64,000 nt of DNA from Martinezella rhizogenes. Its GTDB lineage: Bacteria; Pseudomonadota; Alphaproteobacteria; Rhizobiales; Rhizobiaceae. This document shows, piece after piece, positions 8,302 through 17,462 of this stretch. The DNA lies in contig NZ_JUHG01000013.1 of assembly GCF_000799715.1 (NCBI RefSeq), positions 744,001-808,000 on the forward strand. The letters are read 5' to 3'. Each line of letters starts with the position of its first letter. Positions within the stretch are counted from its first letter, which is position 1. Position numbers and translations under genes: made by a program. The notes below the pieces were generated by a model. The model saw only the letters and a list, made by a program, of their open reading frames with translations, had not been told where the DNA came from and searched no databases.

Positions 8302-9366
8302 ATGGCACGCATTACGCTGAGACAGTTGCTCGATCACGCTGCGGAAAATGGCTATGGCGTGCCCGCTTTCAACATCAACAACATGGAACAGGCCCTGGCC
8401 ATCATGGAAGCGGCAGATGCCGCCGATGCGCCTGTCATCATCCAGGCGTCGCGCGGCGCCAGAGCCTATGCCAATGACATCATGCTGAAGCACATGATGG
8501 ATGCCGTCGTTGAGATCTATCCCCACATTCCGGTTTGCGTGCATCTCGACCACGGCAACGATGCTTCGAGCTGTATGACCGCCATCCAGGCCGGCTTCAC
8601 ATCGGTGATGATGGACGGATCGCTCAAGGCGGATGCGAAAACGCCGGCCGACTGGGATTACAATGTCGGCGTCACGAAGACGGTCACGGAGATGGCGCAT
8701 CTCGGCGGTATTTCCGTCGAAGGCGAGCTCGGAGTTCTCGGCTCGCTGGAGACAGGCATGGGCGAAGCCGAAGATGGCCATGGGGCCGAAGGCAAGCTCT
8801 CGCATGACCAACTCCTCACCGACCCCGACGAAGCGGTCAAATTCGTGCGCGAAACCAAGGTCGATGCGCTGGCGATCGCCATGGGCACCTCACACGGCGC
8901 CTACAAGTTCACCCGCAGGCCGGATGGATCGGTGCTGGCGATGGAGGTCATCGAGGCGATCCACCGCAAGCTGCCGAACACCCATCTGGTGATGCACGGC
9001 TCCTCGTCGGTCCCTGTGGAACTTCAGGAGATCATCAACAAGTATGGCGGCCAGATGAAGCCGACCTGGGGCGTGCCGATCGAGGAAATCCAGCGCGGCA
9101 TCAAGAACGGCGTGCGCAAGATCAACATCGACACGGATGGCCGCATGGCGATGACCGGCCAGATCCGCCGCGTGCTGCAGGAAGACCCGAGCGAATTCGA
9201 TCCGCGCAAATATATGAAGCCGGCTATGGCCGCCTTGACGAAGCTCTGCAAGGAACGCTTCGAGCAGTTCGGAACGGCCGGCCATGCTTCCAGGATCAAG
9301 CCGCTCCCGGTCGCGGACATGGCGAAGCGCTACAAGGCCGGTTCACTGGACCCGGTTTTCTCATAG
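8302..9366 (+). CDS. fba: Class II fructose-bisphosphate aldolase (CbbA/Fba type)
   Basis: 354-residue Zn-dependent aldolase that cleaves or forms fructose 1,6-bisphosphate (or sedoheptulose 1,7-bisphosphate). Metal-ligand and active-site segments are visible: VHLDHGND with the zinc histidines, VEGELGVLG, and [10 protein letters not shown], followed by [16 protein letters not shown] precedes the ATG at good spacing. The length and C-terminal extension ([19 protein letters not shown]) fit the CbbA subfamily seen in rhizobia. Standing beside two polyol-phosphate pathways that deliver triose or tetrose phosphates, it could condense dihydroxyacetone phosphate with their products; that role is inferred. 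Confidence 0.9.
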   Translation: MARITLRQLLDHAAENGYGVPAFNINNMEQALAIMEAADAADAPVIIQASRGARAYANDIMLKHMMDAVVEIYPHIPVCVHLDHGNDASSCMTAIQAGFTSVMMDGSLKADAKTPADWDYNVGVTKTVTEMAHLGGISVEGELGVLGSLETGMGEAEDGHGAEGKLSHDQLLTDPDEAVKFVRETKVDALAIAMGTSHGAYKFTRRPDGSVLAMEVIEAIHRKLPNTHLVMHGSSSVPVELQEIINKYGGQMKPTWGVPIEEIQRGIKNGVRKINIDTDGRMAMTGQIRRVLQEDPSEFDPRKYMKPAMAALTKLCKERFEQFGTAGHASRIKPLPVADMAKRYKAGSLDPVFS

Positions 9367-9437
9367 AGCAACTCCAGGAAAAGTGCACAGCGGTTTTCCG
9401 TCCGGAATTGCGTAAAAACAAAGGGCTAGAATGGCCT
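9364..9437. repeat. Dispersed rhizobial intergenic repeat element
   Basis: This segment overlaps the fba stop codon. It contains the inner inverted repeat GGAAAA...TTTTCC and then TCCGTCCGGAATTGCGTAAA, a sequence I recognise as common between genes in Rhizobium and Agrobacterium genomes. It lies between convergent fba and glpD-like genes and may act as a bidirectional transcription end. Only one copy was noticed in this window. Confidence 0.6.
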
Positions 9438-9456
9438 CGCCGGAAGCCGGATCCGC

Positions 9457-11196
9457 CTAGATCCGCGCTTCGGCCGGCTGGAGTCCGCTCGTGTCGGACA
9501 ATTTCAGACCGTGGAATTTCGCCAGCGACGTGACCACATCGTCGATCTCCGTCGCCAGCTTTTGCGCGTTCCATCCAAGGGCCACGCCGGCGATCATACC
9601 AATCTGCCGTAGGCCTTCCATGGTCAGTGTCCCTTCGATCGCGAGTGTCGTGCGGCGGAAGACGATATCCGAGAGATGCACGACCATTTCCTGCCGCGCG
9701 ATCCAGTCGATTTCCAGATGGCTATAATGGGAGGCGCCGGCAAGGCGTTCCGTGTCGCTATAGGTCGACGGGTAGCCCAGAATCGCCGAAGCCGTGGTGC
9801 CGTAGCGCGCCAGCAGCTCGTCGACCCGCTTCGGGTCCACGCCGGTCTTTCCGGTGACCGCACGCACCCACTCCGCTCTTGCCGAGGGATCGACAGGGAA
9901 ATTGCGTCCACCGCCGATTGCCAATTGCTGCGTCGACTGGTCCCTGACACGCTTGAAGCGCGCCAGAATGGTGTCGGTGACTTCCTCGGCAAAACCTCGG
10001 AAAGTGGTCCACTTGCCGCCGACCAGCGAGATGATCGCAAAGGGGCGGCCGGCTTGCGGCTCCATCACCGGCGCGGAATGGTCGCGGCTGATTAGCCCTG
10101 GGGAAGAAGCGTCGGAGGCCGGCAGCGGGCGGATGCCGCTATAAGTATAGACCACCTGCTCCGGCCCGAAGCGAAGGCTCGGCAGCAGCGATCGCAGACT
10201 TTCCAGGAAATATTCGAGTTCCGGCTCTTCGCAGTAGACATTGTCGGGATCGGCACTCGGAATATCCGTAGAGCCGACCAGTGCCAGGCCGAGATAGCCG
10301 TAGACCAGGCAGATGCGCCCGTCATCGGCCTCGAAATAGATCATGTGACCGTTCAGGCTGCGCACGAGCTCGGGATGATCGAGCAGGATATGCGAGCCCT
10401 TCGTGCCGCCGATCAAATGCGACGGCGCGCCGAGCGCCTCGTTGACATGGTCGATCCAGGGACCGGCGGCGTTGACGACGAGCTTGGGCGTGACGGAAAA
10501 AGTGCTGTCGTCAGCACGCCGGAAGGTGAGCGTCCCGTCCGATGACGAGATCAGCGTCGTGGAGTTTGCGGCCAGCGCATTGGCATTGGCCTCCAGCCCA
10601 TCCTTGATAAGCTCGTAAACGAGCCGCTCCGGCCGGCTGATCTTGGCGTCGTAATAGATGCCGCCGGCCACAATTTTCGGCGTAACATGCGGCATTTCCT
10701 GGAGCGCGCACTTCTTCAGTATGAACCTGTGGCGCGGCATGACGCGGCTGCGCGAGCCGAAGAAATCGTAAAGAGCAAGCCCGATCTTGATGAGGACGGC
10801 GCCACGGCTTCGCGGCGCCGTGGTCGAACCCGTCAGCGTCCGGAGCGCCGCCCAGATGCCGCGCGTCCAGGAGAAAATCGGCACGAATGTCGGCAGCGCC
10901 TCGACGCAGTGCGGAGCGTTCTTCAGAAGCAGATTGCGCTCCAGCGTCGACTGCGCGACCAGCCCGAACTCGCCAGTCTCGAGATATTTCAAGCCGCCAT
11001 GGATCAGTCGCGAGGGCGCGGCGCTGGTGCCCGAGCCGAAATCGGATTTGTCGACGATGAGACAATTGACGCCCTGGACGGAGAGGTCGCGAAACAGCCC
11101 GGCGCCATTGATGCCCGCGCCGAGGATGACGACATCGATATCCTTCTCCTGCAATGTCGAAAAGCGCTGTTCCAGGTTGGCGGCAGTATCGGTCAT
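9457..11196 (-). CDS. GlpD-like FAD-dependent polyol-phosphate dehydrogenase
   Basis: 579-residue FAD enzyme of the glycerol-3-phosphate dehydrogenase family. It has the dinucleotide-binding ILGAGINGAGLFRDLS, GTSAAPSRLIHGGLKYLE, VNAAGPWID, TKGSHILLDH, the substrate-side GSTDIP, SGIRPL and GGKWTTFR. It is longer than EryB (503 residues, same window) because of extra C-terminal sequence. Last gene of the minus-strand unit and 23 bp behind an FGGY kinase, so it probably oxidises the polyol phosphate that kinase makes. It may be ordinary sn-glycerol-3-phosphate dehydrogenase or act on a C4-C5 polyol phosphate; sequence alone does not decide. Confidence 0.85.
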   Translation of the reverse strand: MTDTAANLEQRFSTLQEKDIDVVILGAGINGAGLFRDLSVQGVNCLIVDKSDFGSGTSAAPSRLIHGGLKYLETGEFGLVAQSTLERNLLLKNAPHCVEALPTFVPIFSWTRGIWAALRTLTGSTTAPRSRGAVLIKIGLALYDFFGSRSRVMPRHRFILKKCALQEMPHVTPKIVAGGIYYDAKISRPERLVYELIKDGLEANANALAANSTTLISSSDGTLTFRRADDSTFSVTPKLVVNAAGPWIDHVNEALGAPSHLIGGTKGSHILLDHPELVRSLNGHMIYFEADDGRICLVYGYLGLALVGSTDIPSADPDNVYCEEPELEYFLESLRSLLPSLRFGPEQVVYTYSGIRPLPASDASSPGLISRDHSAPVMEPQAGRPFAIISLVGGKWTTFRGFAEEVTDTILARFKRVRDQSTQQLAIGGGRNFPVDPSARAEWVRAVTGKTGVDPKRVDELLARYGTTASAILGYPSTYSDTERLAGASHYSHLEIDWIARQEMVVHLSDIVFRRTTLAIEGTLTMEGLRQIGMIAGVALGWNAQKLATEIDDVVTSLAKFHGLKLSDTSGLQPAEARI

Positions 11197-11219
11197 GGCA
11201 TGGTTGTCCTGCTATATGT

Positions 11220-12749
11220 CTAGTCTTGAGATTCCGCCGGCACGAGGCTGCCGATCTTGGGCCAAAGCGGCGTCATCGCATCGGCAATTTCCCTGAAGAG
11301 GTCGTATCGGCGCCGATAATCGGCACTGCGGCCTGCGTCGGGATGATAGGTCTTCGCAATGGCGCCGACATCGCGGGGATCGCTCTGCGGATCGGCATAG
11401 AGACCGATGCCCGCGCCGGCGCATAACGCCGCACCCCAGGCCGCCGCCTCGTCCGTTTCCGTCACCGTCACCGGCATCCCGAGCACATTGGCAAACATCT
11501 GGACGACGACCGGGTTGCGGGAAATCCCGCCGGCAAGCCTTGCCTCGCTGAAGGAAAAGCCGTCGCCCAGCGCATCGACATGGATCTTGTGATTGAAGGC
11601 GATGCCTTCCAGCACCGCACGCAGCATATCGCCGCGATCGTGCCAGCCGCCGAGGCCGAAGAAACCGGCGCTCGCCGAGGCGCAATAGGGGGAGCCGAAG
11701 AGATAGGGATGGAAGAGCGCCGTCGAGGGACGGTTGAAGGCCGCCTCGATCTCGGGCGCGAGCAGCGCATGAATGGACTGTCCCGCCGCCTCTATGCCCG
11801 CACGCTCGCCAGCGCAGAGTTTATCGAGAAACCAGTCGTAATTCGCCGTCGATGCCGGCGAGATCGACATGTTGTTCCACTGGCCGGGCGCGATCGCATT
11901 GCGGCAGAACCACCGCTTGTCGACACGCGGCTCCGAAGACAGCGTTTCGTTGATCGAATAGGTTCCTGCGATCACCGCGACCACGCCGGACGCGTAGCCG
12001 CCGGCACCCAGGGCCGATGCCGTGACATCATGGAGCCCGGCAACCACCGGCGTTCCCTCGGCAAGGCCGGTGCGGCTTGCAACAGCACTGGTGACACGGC
12101 CGACGACTTCGTCTGAGCGCGAGGCAAGCGGAAGAGCGGCCTTGAGTTCATCAAGCCCGAAGAGCTTCAGTGCATCCTCAGAATAGCCCTGGTCTTTGAC
12201 ATTGGTGAAGGACGTACTCGCCTCCGTCCGGTCGGTGCCGATCACGCCGGTCAGGCAGAAGCGCAGCCAGTCCTTGCAGCTCAGGATATGGCCAATGCGT
12301 TCGAAACGGGCGGGCTCCTTCTCCTTGATCCAGGCGAGAAGCGCCGAGGGCGCGGACACATGCGGAAGCTGGCCGGTGAGATCGAGGGCCTCATCGGCGA
12401 TTGGGCTTTCCAGCCAGCGGTCGACAATAGCGCCTGCCCGGCTGTCGAGCGACAGGATGGCGCGGCCGAGCGGCTTGCTCGACCGGTCGAGCAGATAGAT
12501 ACCATCGCCATGGGCCGTTGCCGCGATCGCCTGGATGTCGCTCGCCGGACGCCCGCTGAGGCTGATCGCCTCCGCGATCGCATCGGCGGTCGCGGTCCAG
12601 AGTTCGTCCATGTCCCGCTCGATATGGCGAGCCTTGGGCATGAATTGCGTCACCCTCCGCCGCGCCACGGCAAGCGGCGTGCCGTCGACATCGAAAATGA
12701 CGGCCTTGGTGACGGTGAGACCGCTATCGATTCCGAGCAGACTCGGCAT
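11220..12749 (-). CDS. FGGY-family carbohydrate kinase (second polyol kinase)
   Basis: 509-residue kinase with the FGGY two-domain layout: GIDSGLTVTKAVIFD phosphate loop at the start, SLDSRAGAIVDRWLES, the GLHDVTASALGAGGY metal/ATP region near residue 260, and a C-terminal ARLAGGISRNPVVVQMFANVLG adenosine segment (read in parts). It is clearly distinct from EryA at 19037 and does not look like glycerol kinase or xylulokinase. Related FGGY proteins act on L-xylulose, 3-keto-gulonate or tetritols. Its neighbours are a DeoR regulator (43 bp upstream) and a GlpD-like dehydrogenase (23 bp downstream), suggesting a second kinase-dehydrogenase polyol route. Confidence 0.85.
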   Translation of the reverse strand: MPSLLGIDSGLTVTKAVIFDVDGTPLAVARRRVTQFMPKARHIERDMDELWTATADAIAEAISLSGRPASDIQAIAATAHGDGIYLLDRSSKPLGRAILSLDSRAGAIVDRWLESPIADEALDLTGQLPHVSAPSALLAWIKEKEPARFERIGHILSCKDWLRFCLTGVIGTDRTEASTSFTNVKDQGYSEDALKLFGLDELKAALPLASRSDEVVGRVTSAVASRTGLAEGTPVVAGLHDVTASALGAGGYASGVVAVIAGTYSINETLSSEPRVDKRWFCRNAIAPGQWNNMSISPASTANYDWFLDKLCAGERAGIEAAGQSIHALLAPEIEAAFNRPSTALFHPYLFGSPYCASASAGFFGLGGWHDRGDMLRAVLEGIAFNHKIHVDALGDGFSFSEARLAGGISRNPVVVQMFANVLGMPVTVTETDEAAAWGAALCAGAGIGLYADPQSDPRDVGAIAKTYHPDAGRSADYRRRYDLFREIADAMTPLWPKIGSLVPAESQD

Positions 12750-12792
12750 TCTGATTACTCCGACTGATGGAAGGGCCGCTCAGGCGTGGCCC

Positions 12793-13635
12793 TCATGACC
12801 GATCCGCGTCGTTCCTGGCGACGACGACATTGATATTCTTGTTGCGCATCCGATCGAGATGATCGGCCGGCGTCTTCTCATCGACAATGACCACATCGAA
12901 CTCGCTCAAGGCCGCGAAGCTGTGCAAAGCGCGCCGCTCGAATTTCGTGTGATCGGTGAGCAGAATGCGTTTGGCGGCGCTATCGAACATCGCCCGCTTG
13001 ATATCGACGATTTCCGGGGACTGATGGAAGACGATGTCATCGGTGATGGCTGACATGGAGATGAAGGCGACATCCGCCCGCAGCCGGTTGATCTCATTGA
13101 TCGTCATGCGCCCCATGAAGGCATTGCACCAATTGTAATATTGCCCGCCGAGAGCCAGAAGCGTGACGTCATGCATGTCCTTCAGCGCGTTCATCAGCGT
13201 CAGCGAATTGGTGATCGCGGTCAGCGGAACCTTGGCCGGCAGGTGCGCCGCCATCTGCAGCACCGTGGTGGAATCGTCGAGGAAGATCGCCTGGCCTGGC
13301 TCGACGAACTGCATCGCGGCCGCGGCAATCATCTTCTTTTCCGCCGACTGGCGGTTCGCCCGGTAGACGTCGCTCGACTCGATCAGACTGGTGGCAGCAG
13401 CAGTGACGATGCCGCGCGTCTTTCTGAACAGCCCTCGGCTCACCAGCTCGTCGACGTCGCGGTGCGCCGTCATCAGGCTGATGCCGAAGCGATCGGTAAG
13501 ATCCTCGATACGCATGGAGCCCTCCGCCATCACGGCTTCGGCGATCATCTGCCGGCGAGCGAGCTGACGGCTATGCCGGCTGTCGCTTGGCAGTTCGTCG
13601 GACAGGAATGCTCCGATATTCGTCTTCTGTGTCAC
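12793..13635 (-). CDS. DeoR-family transcription regulator of the second polyol unit
   Basis: 280 residues from GTG at 13635, preceded by AGAGG; the frame is open to 13845 but that extension crosses the hairpin at 13749-13774 and is unlike any DeoR start. The HTH lies about residues 30-60 (SMRIEDLTDRFGISLMTAHRD). The effector domain is a sugar-phosphate-sensing fold with FLDDSTTVLQMAAHL and ITNSLTLMNAL, as in GlpR/DeoR proteins. It stands between the polyol ABC transporter and the FGGY kinase on the same strand and probably represses this unit. The effector is likely a phosphorylated polyol or ketose. Confidence 0.88.
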   Translation of the reverse strand: MTQKTNIGAFLSDELPSDSRHSRQLARRQMIAEAVMAEGSMRIEDLTDRFGISLMTAHRDVDELVSRGLFRKTRGIVTAAATSLIESSDVYRANRQSAEKKMIAAAAMQFVEPGQAIFLDDSTTVLQMAAHLPAKVPLTAITNSLTLMNALKDMHDVTLLALGGQYYNWCNAFMGRMTINEINRLRADVAFISMSAITDDIVFHQSPEIVDIKRAMFDSAAKRILLTDHTKFERRALHSFAALSEFDVVIVDEKTPADHLDRMRNKNINVVVARNDADRS

Positions 13636-13748
13636 TGTGGCCTCTGATGCTGACTCTGGGGGTATCAGCTTCGTACTGCGAATGCCGAGCGAAGGCAAAA
13701 AGTGGAGATGGAACAATCCTTTGCCACATCCATGAAACGGCAAATGAT

Positions 13749-13774
13749 GGGGGACGCCGCTTTCGGCGTCCCCC
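13749..13774 (-). terminator. Strong hairpin after the polyol-binding-protein gene
   Basis: GGGGGACGCCG, four-base loop, CGGCGTCCCCC: a perfect 11-bp stem eight bases past the stop of the binding-protein gene. On the minus strand no good T-run follows, so it may be a weak terminator or a 3'-end stabiliser that separates expression of the transporter from that of the downstream DeoR-kinase-dehydrogenase genes. Confidence 0.7.
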
Positions 13775-13781
13775 TTTGTCA

Positions 13782-14729
13782 TTACTGGGCCAGAACGAAC
13801 GGGCCCGTGTACTTGTCGACATTGTCCTTGGTGATCAGCAGGCAATCGAAGAGCTGCTTTTCACTCGAGGCACCGGTCTTGCCGGTCTTGATGAAGCTAT
13901 CGGCCTGCTTGACTGCCTCTTCCGAGAAAATGGCAACCGGCTGCAGAACGGTGTACTGAAGTTCACCGGCCTTGATGGCGGCGACCGCGTCCGGAGAACC
14001 GTCAAAGCCACCGACCTTGATGTTGGCGAGCTTGCCGGCTTCCTTCAGGGCTGCAATTGCGCCGAGCGCCATTTCGTCATTGCCCGAGATCACGCCGTTG
14101 ATATCCGGATGAGCCTGCAGCATGGACTGCATCTTGTTGTGGCCCTGGGTACGGTCCCAGTTGGCAACTTCCTTTGCGACCTTCTGCAGATCCGGATACT
14201 GCGTCAGCACCGTTTCATAACCGTTGGAACGGGTTGCCGCGTTATTATCAGAGGGGGCGCCGAACAACTCGGCATACTTGCCCTTGTCGCCAACGGCTTC
14301 GACCCATTGCTGGGCACCGATCGCAGCACCCTGGGCATTGTTGGAGACGAGCTGCGCCTTGGCGAGACCTTCCTGGTTGATTTCAGCATTGACCAAGAAA
14401 ACCGGGATTCCGGCAGCCACGGCCTTTTTCACTGCACCGACCGAGCCGTCGGCATTGGCCGGATCGAGAATGATCGCAACCGACTTGTTGGTAATCGCGG
14501 TGTCGATCAGGTTGCTCTCGGTGTTGGTGTCGCCTTTATGAGCGCTGACCGAGGCGGTATAGCCGAGCTTTTCGGCCGTCGCCTTGGCGACATTGCCTTC
14601 CGTCAGCCAATAAGGGTTGGACGGATCGTTGACGATGATCGTCATCTGGCCGGCTGCCCATGCGGATCCTGCAAAAATCGGGGCTATCGCGATAGCCGCC
14701 AGAAGAATGCGCATACCTTTCTTAAACAT
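13782..14729 (-). CDS. eryG: Polyol ABC transporter, periplasmic binding protein (EryG-like)
   Basis: 315 residues with a Sec signal peptide (KKGMRILLAAIAIAPIFAGSAWA, cleavage after AWA). The mature part has the ribose-binding-protein (PBP1) fold: IIVNDPSNPYWLTEGNVAKATAE, IILDPANADGSVGAVKKA, VISGNDEMALGAIAALKEAG (read in parts). It is last in the order DUF2291-ATPase-permease-binding protein and lies next to the erythritol genes, matching the EryEFG transporter known from Rhizobium leguminosarum. Erythritol uptake is therefore likely but inferred from context. Confidence 0.85.
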   Translation of the reverse strand: MFKKGMRILLAAIAIAPIFAGSAWAAGQMTIIVNDPSNPYWLTEGNVAKATAEKLGYTASVSAHKGDTNTESNLIDTAITNKSVAIILDPANADGSVGAVKKAVAAGIPVFLVNAEINQEGLAKAQLVSNNAQGAAIGAQQWVEAVGDKGKYAELFGAPSDNNAATRSNGYETVLTQYPDLQKVAKEVANWDRTQGHNKMQSMLQAHPDINGVISGNDEMALGAIAALKEAGKLANIKVGGFDGSPDAVAAIKAGELQYTVLQPVAIFSEEAVKQADSFIKTGKTGASSEKQLFDCLLITKDNVDKYTGPFVLAQ

Positions 14730-14842
14730 AGTCTCTCTCCCTTTTGATGAGCTCTGATGTTACCGGCGAACCGGTGGTGCTTTCCGCAATCGGCTGGCTG
14801 TTCGAACCAGATCCGCCGTCGTGGAGAAGTTCAGTTCGGCCG

Positions 14843-15895
14843 TCAGCTCGCCTTAACCCGACGTCCGTATTGAATGCTGTTCATGAGGACCGCCAGAACG
14901 ATCACGGCGCCGGTAAAGACGGTCTGCCAATAGGACGACACGCCGATGATCACGAGACCGTCCGAAAGGAAGCCGATGACGAAGGCGCCAAGCATAGTGC
15001 CGCGCACCGTGCCGCGCCCGCCTGTCAGCGCTGCGCCGCCGATGACGACCGCAGCGATCGCCGTCAATTCATAGGTGGTGCCGGCGGTCGGGCCGGCCGA
15101 GGTGAGCTGCGAAGACAGGACCAGGCCCGCAATCGCAGCGCAGACGCCCGAAAACACGTAGACGAGGATCTTGACCCGCTTGACCGGAACGCCCGAAAGA
15201 TCCGCCGCGCGCTCGTTGCCGCCGGACGCATAGAGCCAGCGGCCGAACGCGGTCTTGCTCAACACCAACCCGCAGATGATTGCCAGCGCCGCCAGCACGA
15301 TGACGCCGATCGGGATGCCGGCCAGGCGGTTGAAGCCCAGCCAGTCGAAACCCATGTTGCCGAGTTCCGGACGGCCACCGAGATTGTTGTAGGTGAGGCC
15401 GTTGGTCATCAAAAGCGCGATACCGCGCGCGACATAGAGCACGCCGAGCGAGGCAACGAAGGCCGGAACCTTCAGGTAAGCGATGAGCACGCCGTTGACC
15501 GCGCCGACGATGGCGCCGATTGCGCAGGTGATGACAACGACAGCCCAAACCGGTGGATAGAGGATGACACCGAAGCTCGACAGCGTAACGCCCTGCATCA
15601 GAAAGCCGGCGATGCAGCCCGCAAGACCGAGTGTCGAGCCGACCGAGAGGTCGATGCCGCCGTTCAGGATCACCAGCAGCATGCCGATCGCCAGGATGCC
15701 GAAGATCGCGACATGCGAGGCCATGGTCAGGAAGTTGCTGAGCGAGAAATAATAGGGCGACAGGAAGGAGAAGACCGCGATGATGACGATCAGCGCGAAA
15801 AATGCGCGGCCTTCCAGAATCAACCGCACGAGACTGAAGTTCCGCCGCTGGCCGTTCGAAATTGATTTCTTCTCAGTGATATTCGTGACTGACAT
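14843..15895 (-). CDS. eryF: Polyol ABC transporter permease (RbsC type; EryF-like)
   Basis: 350-residue integral membrane protein with roughly ten hydrophobic segments and the BPD_transp_2 signature GGIDLSVGSTLGLAG. GGNERAADLSGVPVKRVKI and GGAALTGGRGTV follow, as in ribose-type permeases. A soluble N-terminus of about 25 residues precedes the first helix. It lies 22 bp behind the ATPase gene; 113 bp separate it from the binding-protein gene. Assigned to erythritol or related polyols by position. Confidence 0.87.
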   Translation of the reverse strand: MSVTNITEKKSISNGQRRNFSLVRLILEGRAFFALIVIIAVFSFLSPYYFSLSNFLTMASHVAIFGILAIGMLLVILNGGIDLSVGSTLGLAGCIAGFLMQGVTLSSFGVILYPPVWAVVVITCAIGAIVGAVNGVLIAYLKVPAFVASLGVLYVARGIALLMTNGLTYNNLGGRPELGNMGFDWLGFNRLAGIPIGVIVLAALAIICGLVLSKTAFGRWLYASGGNERAADLSGVPVKRVKILVYVFSGVCAAIAGLVLSSQLTSAGPTAGTTYELTAIAAVVIGGAALTGGRGTVRGTMLGAFVIGFLSDGLVIIGVSSYWQTVFTGAVIVLAVLMNSIQYGRRVKAS

Positions 15896-15917
15896 AATCA
15901 GTGCTCCATGAATGCGG

Positions 15918-17462
15918 CTAGTGCGCGACCACTGCTTCGCCAGAGGCGGCCATGATCTTTTCTTTGGTGACGTCGGGACCGAATTCGGCGGATATCTTGC
16001 CGCGGTGCATGACGATGATGCGATGGGCGATGCTGAGGCATTCGGCGACTTCCGACGTCGAATAGATCACCGCCAGGCCCTGCTTGGCGCGCTCGGCGAG
16101 CAGCTTGAACACTTCCGCCTTGGCGCCGATGTCGATGCCGCGGCTCGGTTCGTCGAGCAGGATGACCTTGGGGTTGGTGGCAAGCATCTTGCCGATGACC
16201 ACCTTTTGCTGGTTGCCGCCGGAAAGTGAACCGATCACCGCCTCGCCGCCATCGGTCTTGATGTGGACCTTGCGGATCGATTCACCCACCAGTTCCCGTT
16301 CGCGACCGCCGGAGGTGAAGAGCCCCTTGGTGAAGGCGCCGATGCTGGCGAGCGACAGATTGGAGCCGACCGTCATGGTCTGGACGAGGCCATCGCGCTG
16401 ACGATCCTCGGGCACAAGAACGAGGCCATTGGTGATACGGCCGGCGATGCTGAGACGCGCAACATCGCGACCGCCCAGCAGAACCCGGCCGCCGCTTGAC
16501 CGTAGGCGTCCGGCGACACATTCGAGCAGTTCGGTGCGCCCGGCGCCCATCAGGCCATAGATGCAGACGATTTCGCCGGCGCGGACCTGCAGCGACATAT
16601 GGTCGACCGCGTTATAGGCGGCACCCGAGGGGCCGGGAACGGTCAGATTGTCGATGGTCAGCGCGACATCGCCGATAGTGTGGCCTGTGGGCGGGCTTCC
16701 CAGATCGAAATTATCGCCGACCATGTTGCGCACGATCCATTCGAGATCGATGTCCTTGCGCTCGGCATAGGCGGTCATGGCGCCATCGCGCAGCACGACG
16801 GCATGATTGGTGATCTGCAACGCTTCTTCGAGATGGTGGGAAATATAGACGATCGACACGCCGCGGCCCGTCAGGTCGCGGATGACCTTGAAAAGCACTT
16901 CCACCTCCGTGGCGCTCAGCGCCGAGGTCGGCTCGTCCATGATCAGGATGCGCGAATTGACCGAAAGGGCGCGGGCGATCTCGACGATCTGCTGCTGGCC
17001 GAGGCGCAGATCCTCCACCAGGGTCAGCGGGTCGATGTGCTCTTCCAACTCCTCCATGAGGGCGCGCGTCTGCCGCTCCTCCTCGGCGAAGTCGACGACG
17101 CCACCCTTGATGATCTCGCGACCCATGAAGATGTTGTCGCGGACGCTGAGATTGGGCGCGAGGCTCAATTCCTGATGGATGATGGAAATCCCGCAAGCCC
17201 GCGCATGCGTGGACGAATAAAAGGCAATCGGGCTGCCATCGAGAACGATCTCGCCACCAGTCGGCTGGACGACGCCGGACAGGATCTTCATCAGCGTCGA
17301 CTTGCCCGCCCCGTTCTCGCCGAACAAAGTGGTGACCTGGCCGCGATGGATGTCGAAATTCACGCCCTTCAGGGCATGAACATTGCCGTAGGACTTGCTG
17401 ATGTTACGGGCGGCAAGAACGACCTCGCCGTTTGCGCCCTGCTTCTGCGCCGCCTCAATCAT
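15918..17462 (-). CDS. eryE: Polyol ABC transporter ATPase, two nucleotide-binding domains (RbsA type; EryE-like)
   Basis: 514 residues with duplicated ATPase domains. The first has Walker A GENGAGKST near residue 53, the variant signature LGQQQIVEIARAL and Walker B ILIMDEPTSAL. The second has the degenerate Walker A YGLMGAGRTELLE, LSGGNQQKVVIGKML and VILLDEPSRGIDIGAK, as usual in RbsA/XylG proteins where one half is altered. It overlaps the DUF2291 gene by four bases (ATGA). It drives the adjacent RbsC-type permease. Confidence 0.9.
   Translation of the reverse strand: MIEAAQKQGANGEVVLAARNISKSYGNVHALKGVNFDIHRGQVTTLFGENGAGKSTLMKILSGVVQPTGGEIVLDGSPIAFYSSTHARACGISIIHQELSLAPNLSVRDNIFMGREIIKGGVVDFAEEERQTRALMEELEEHIDPLTLVEDLRLGQQQIVEIARALSVNSRILIMDEPTSALSATEVEVLFKVIRDLTGRGVSIVYISHHLEEALQITNHAVVLRDGAMTAYAERKDIDLEWIVRNMVGDNFDLGSPPTGHTIGDVALTIDNLTVPGPSGAAYNAVDHMSLQVRAGEIVCIYGLMGAGRTELLECVAGRLRSSGGRVLLGGRDVARLSIAGRITNGLVLVPEDRQRDGLVQTMTVGSNLSLASIGAFTKGLFTSGGRERELVGESIRKVHIKTDGGEAVIGSLSGGNQQKVVIGKMLATNPKVILLDEPSRGIDIGAKAEVFKLLAERAKQGLAVIYSTSEVAECLSIAHRIIVMHRGKISAEFGPDVTKEKIMAASGEAVVAH

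Noticed and set aside
14744..15865. 373-codon plus-strand frame across the polyol permease
   Set aside because: Its product is charged, repetitive and unlike any protein family; the minus strand encodes a clear permease.
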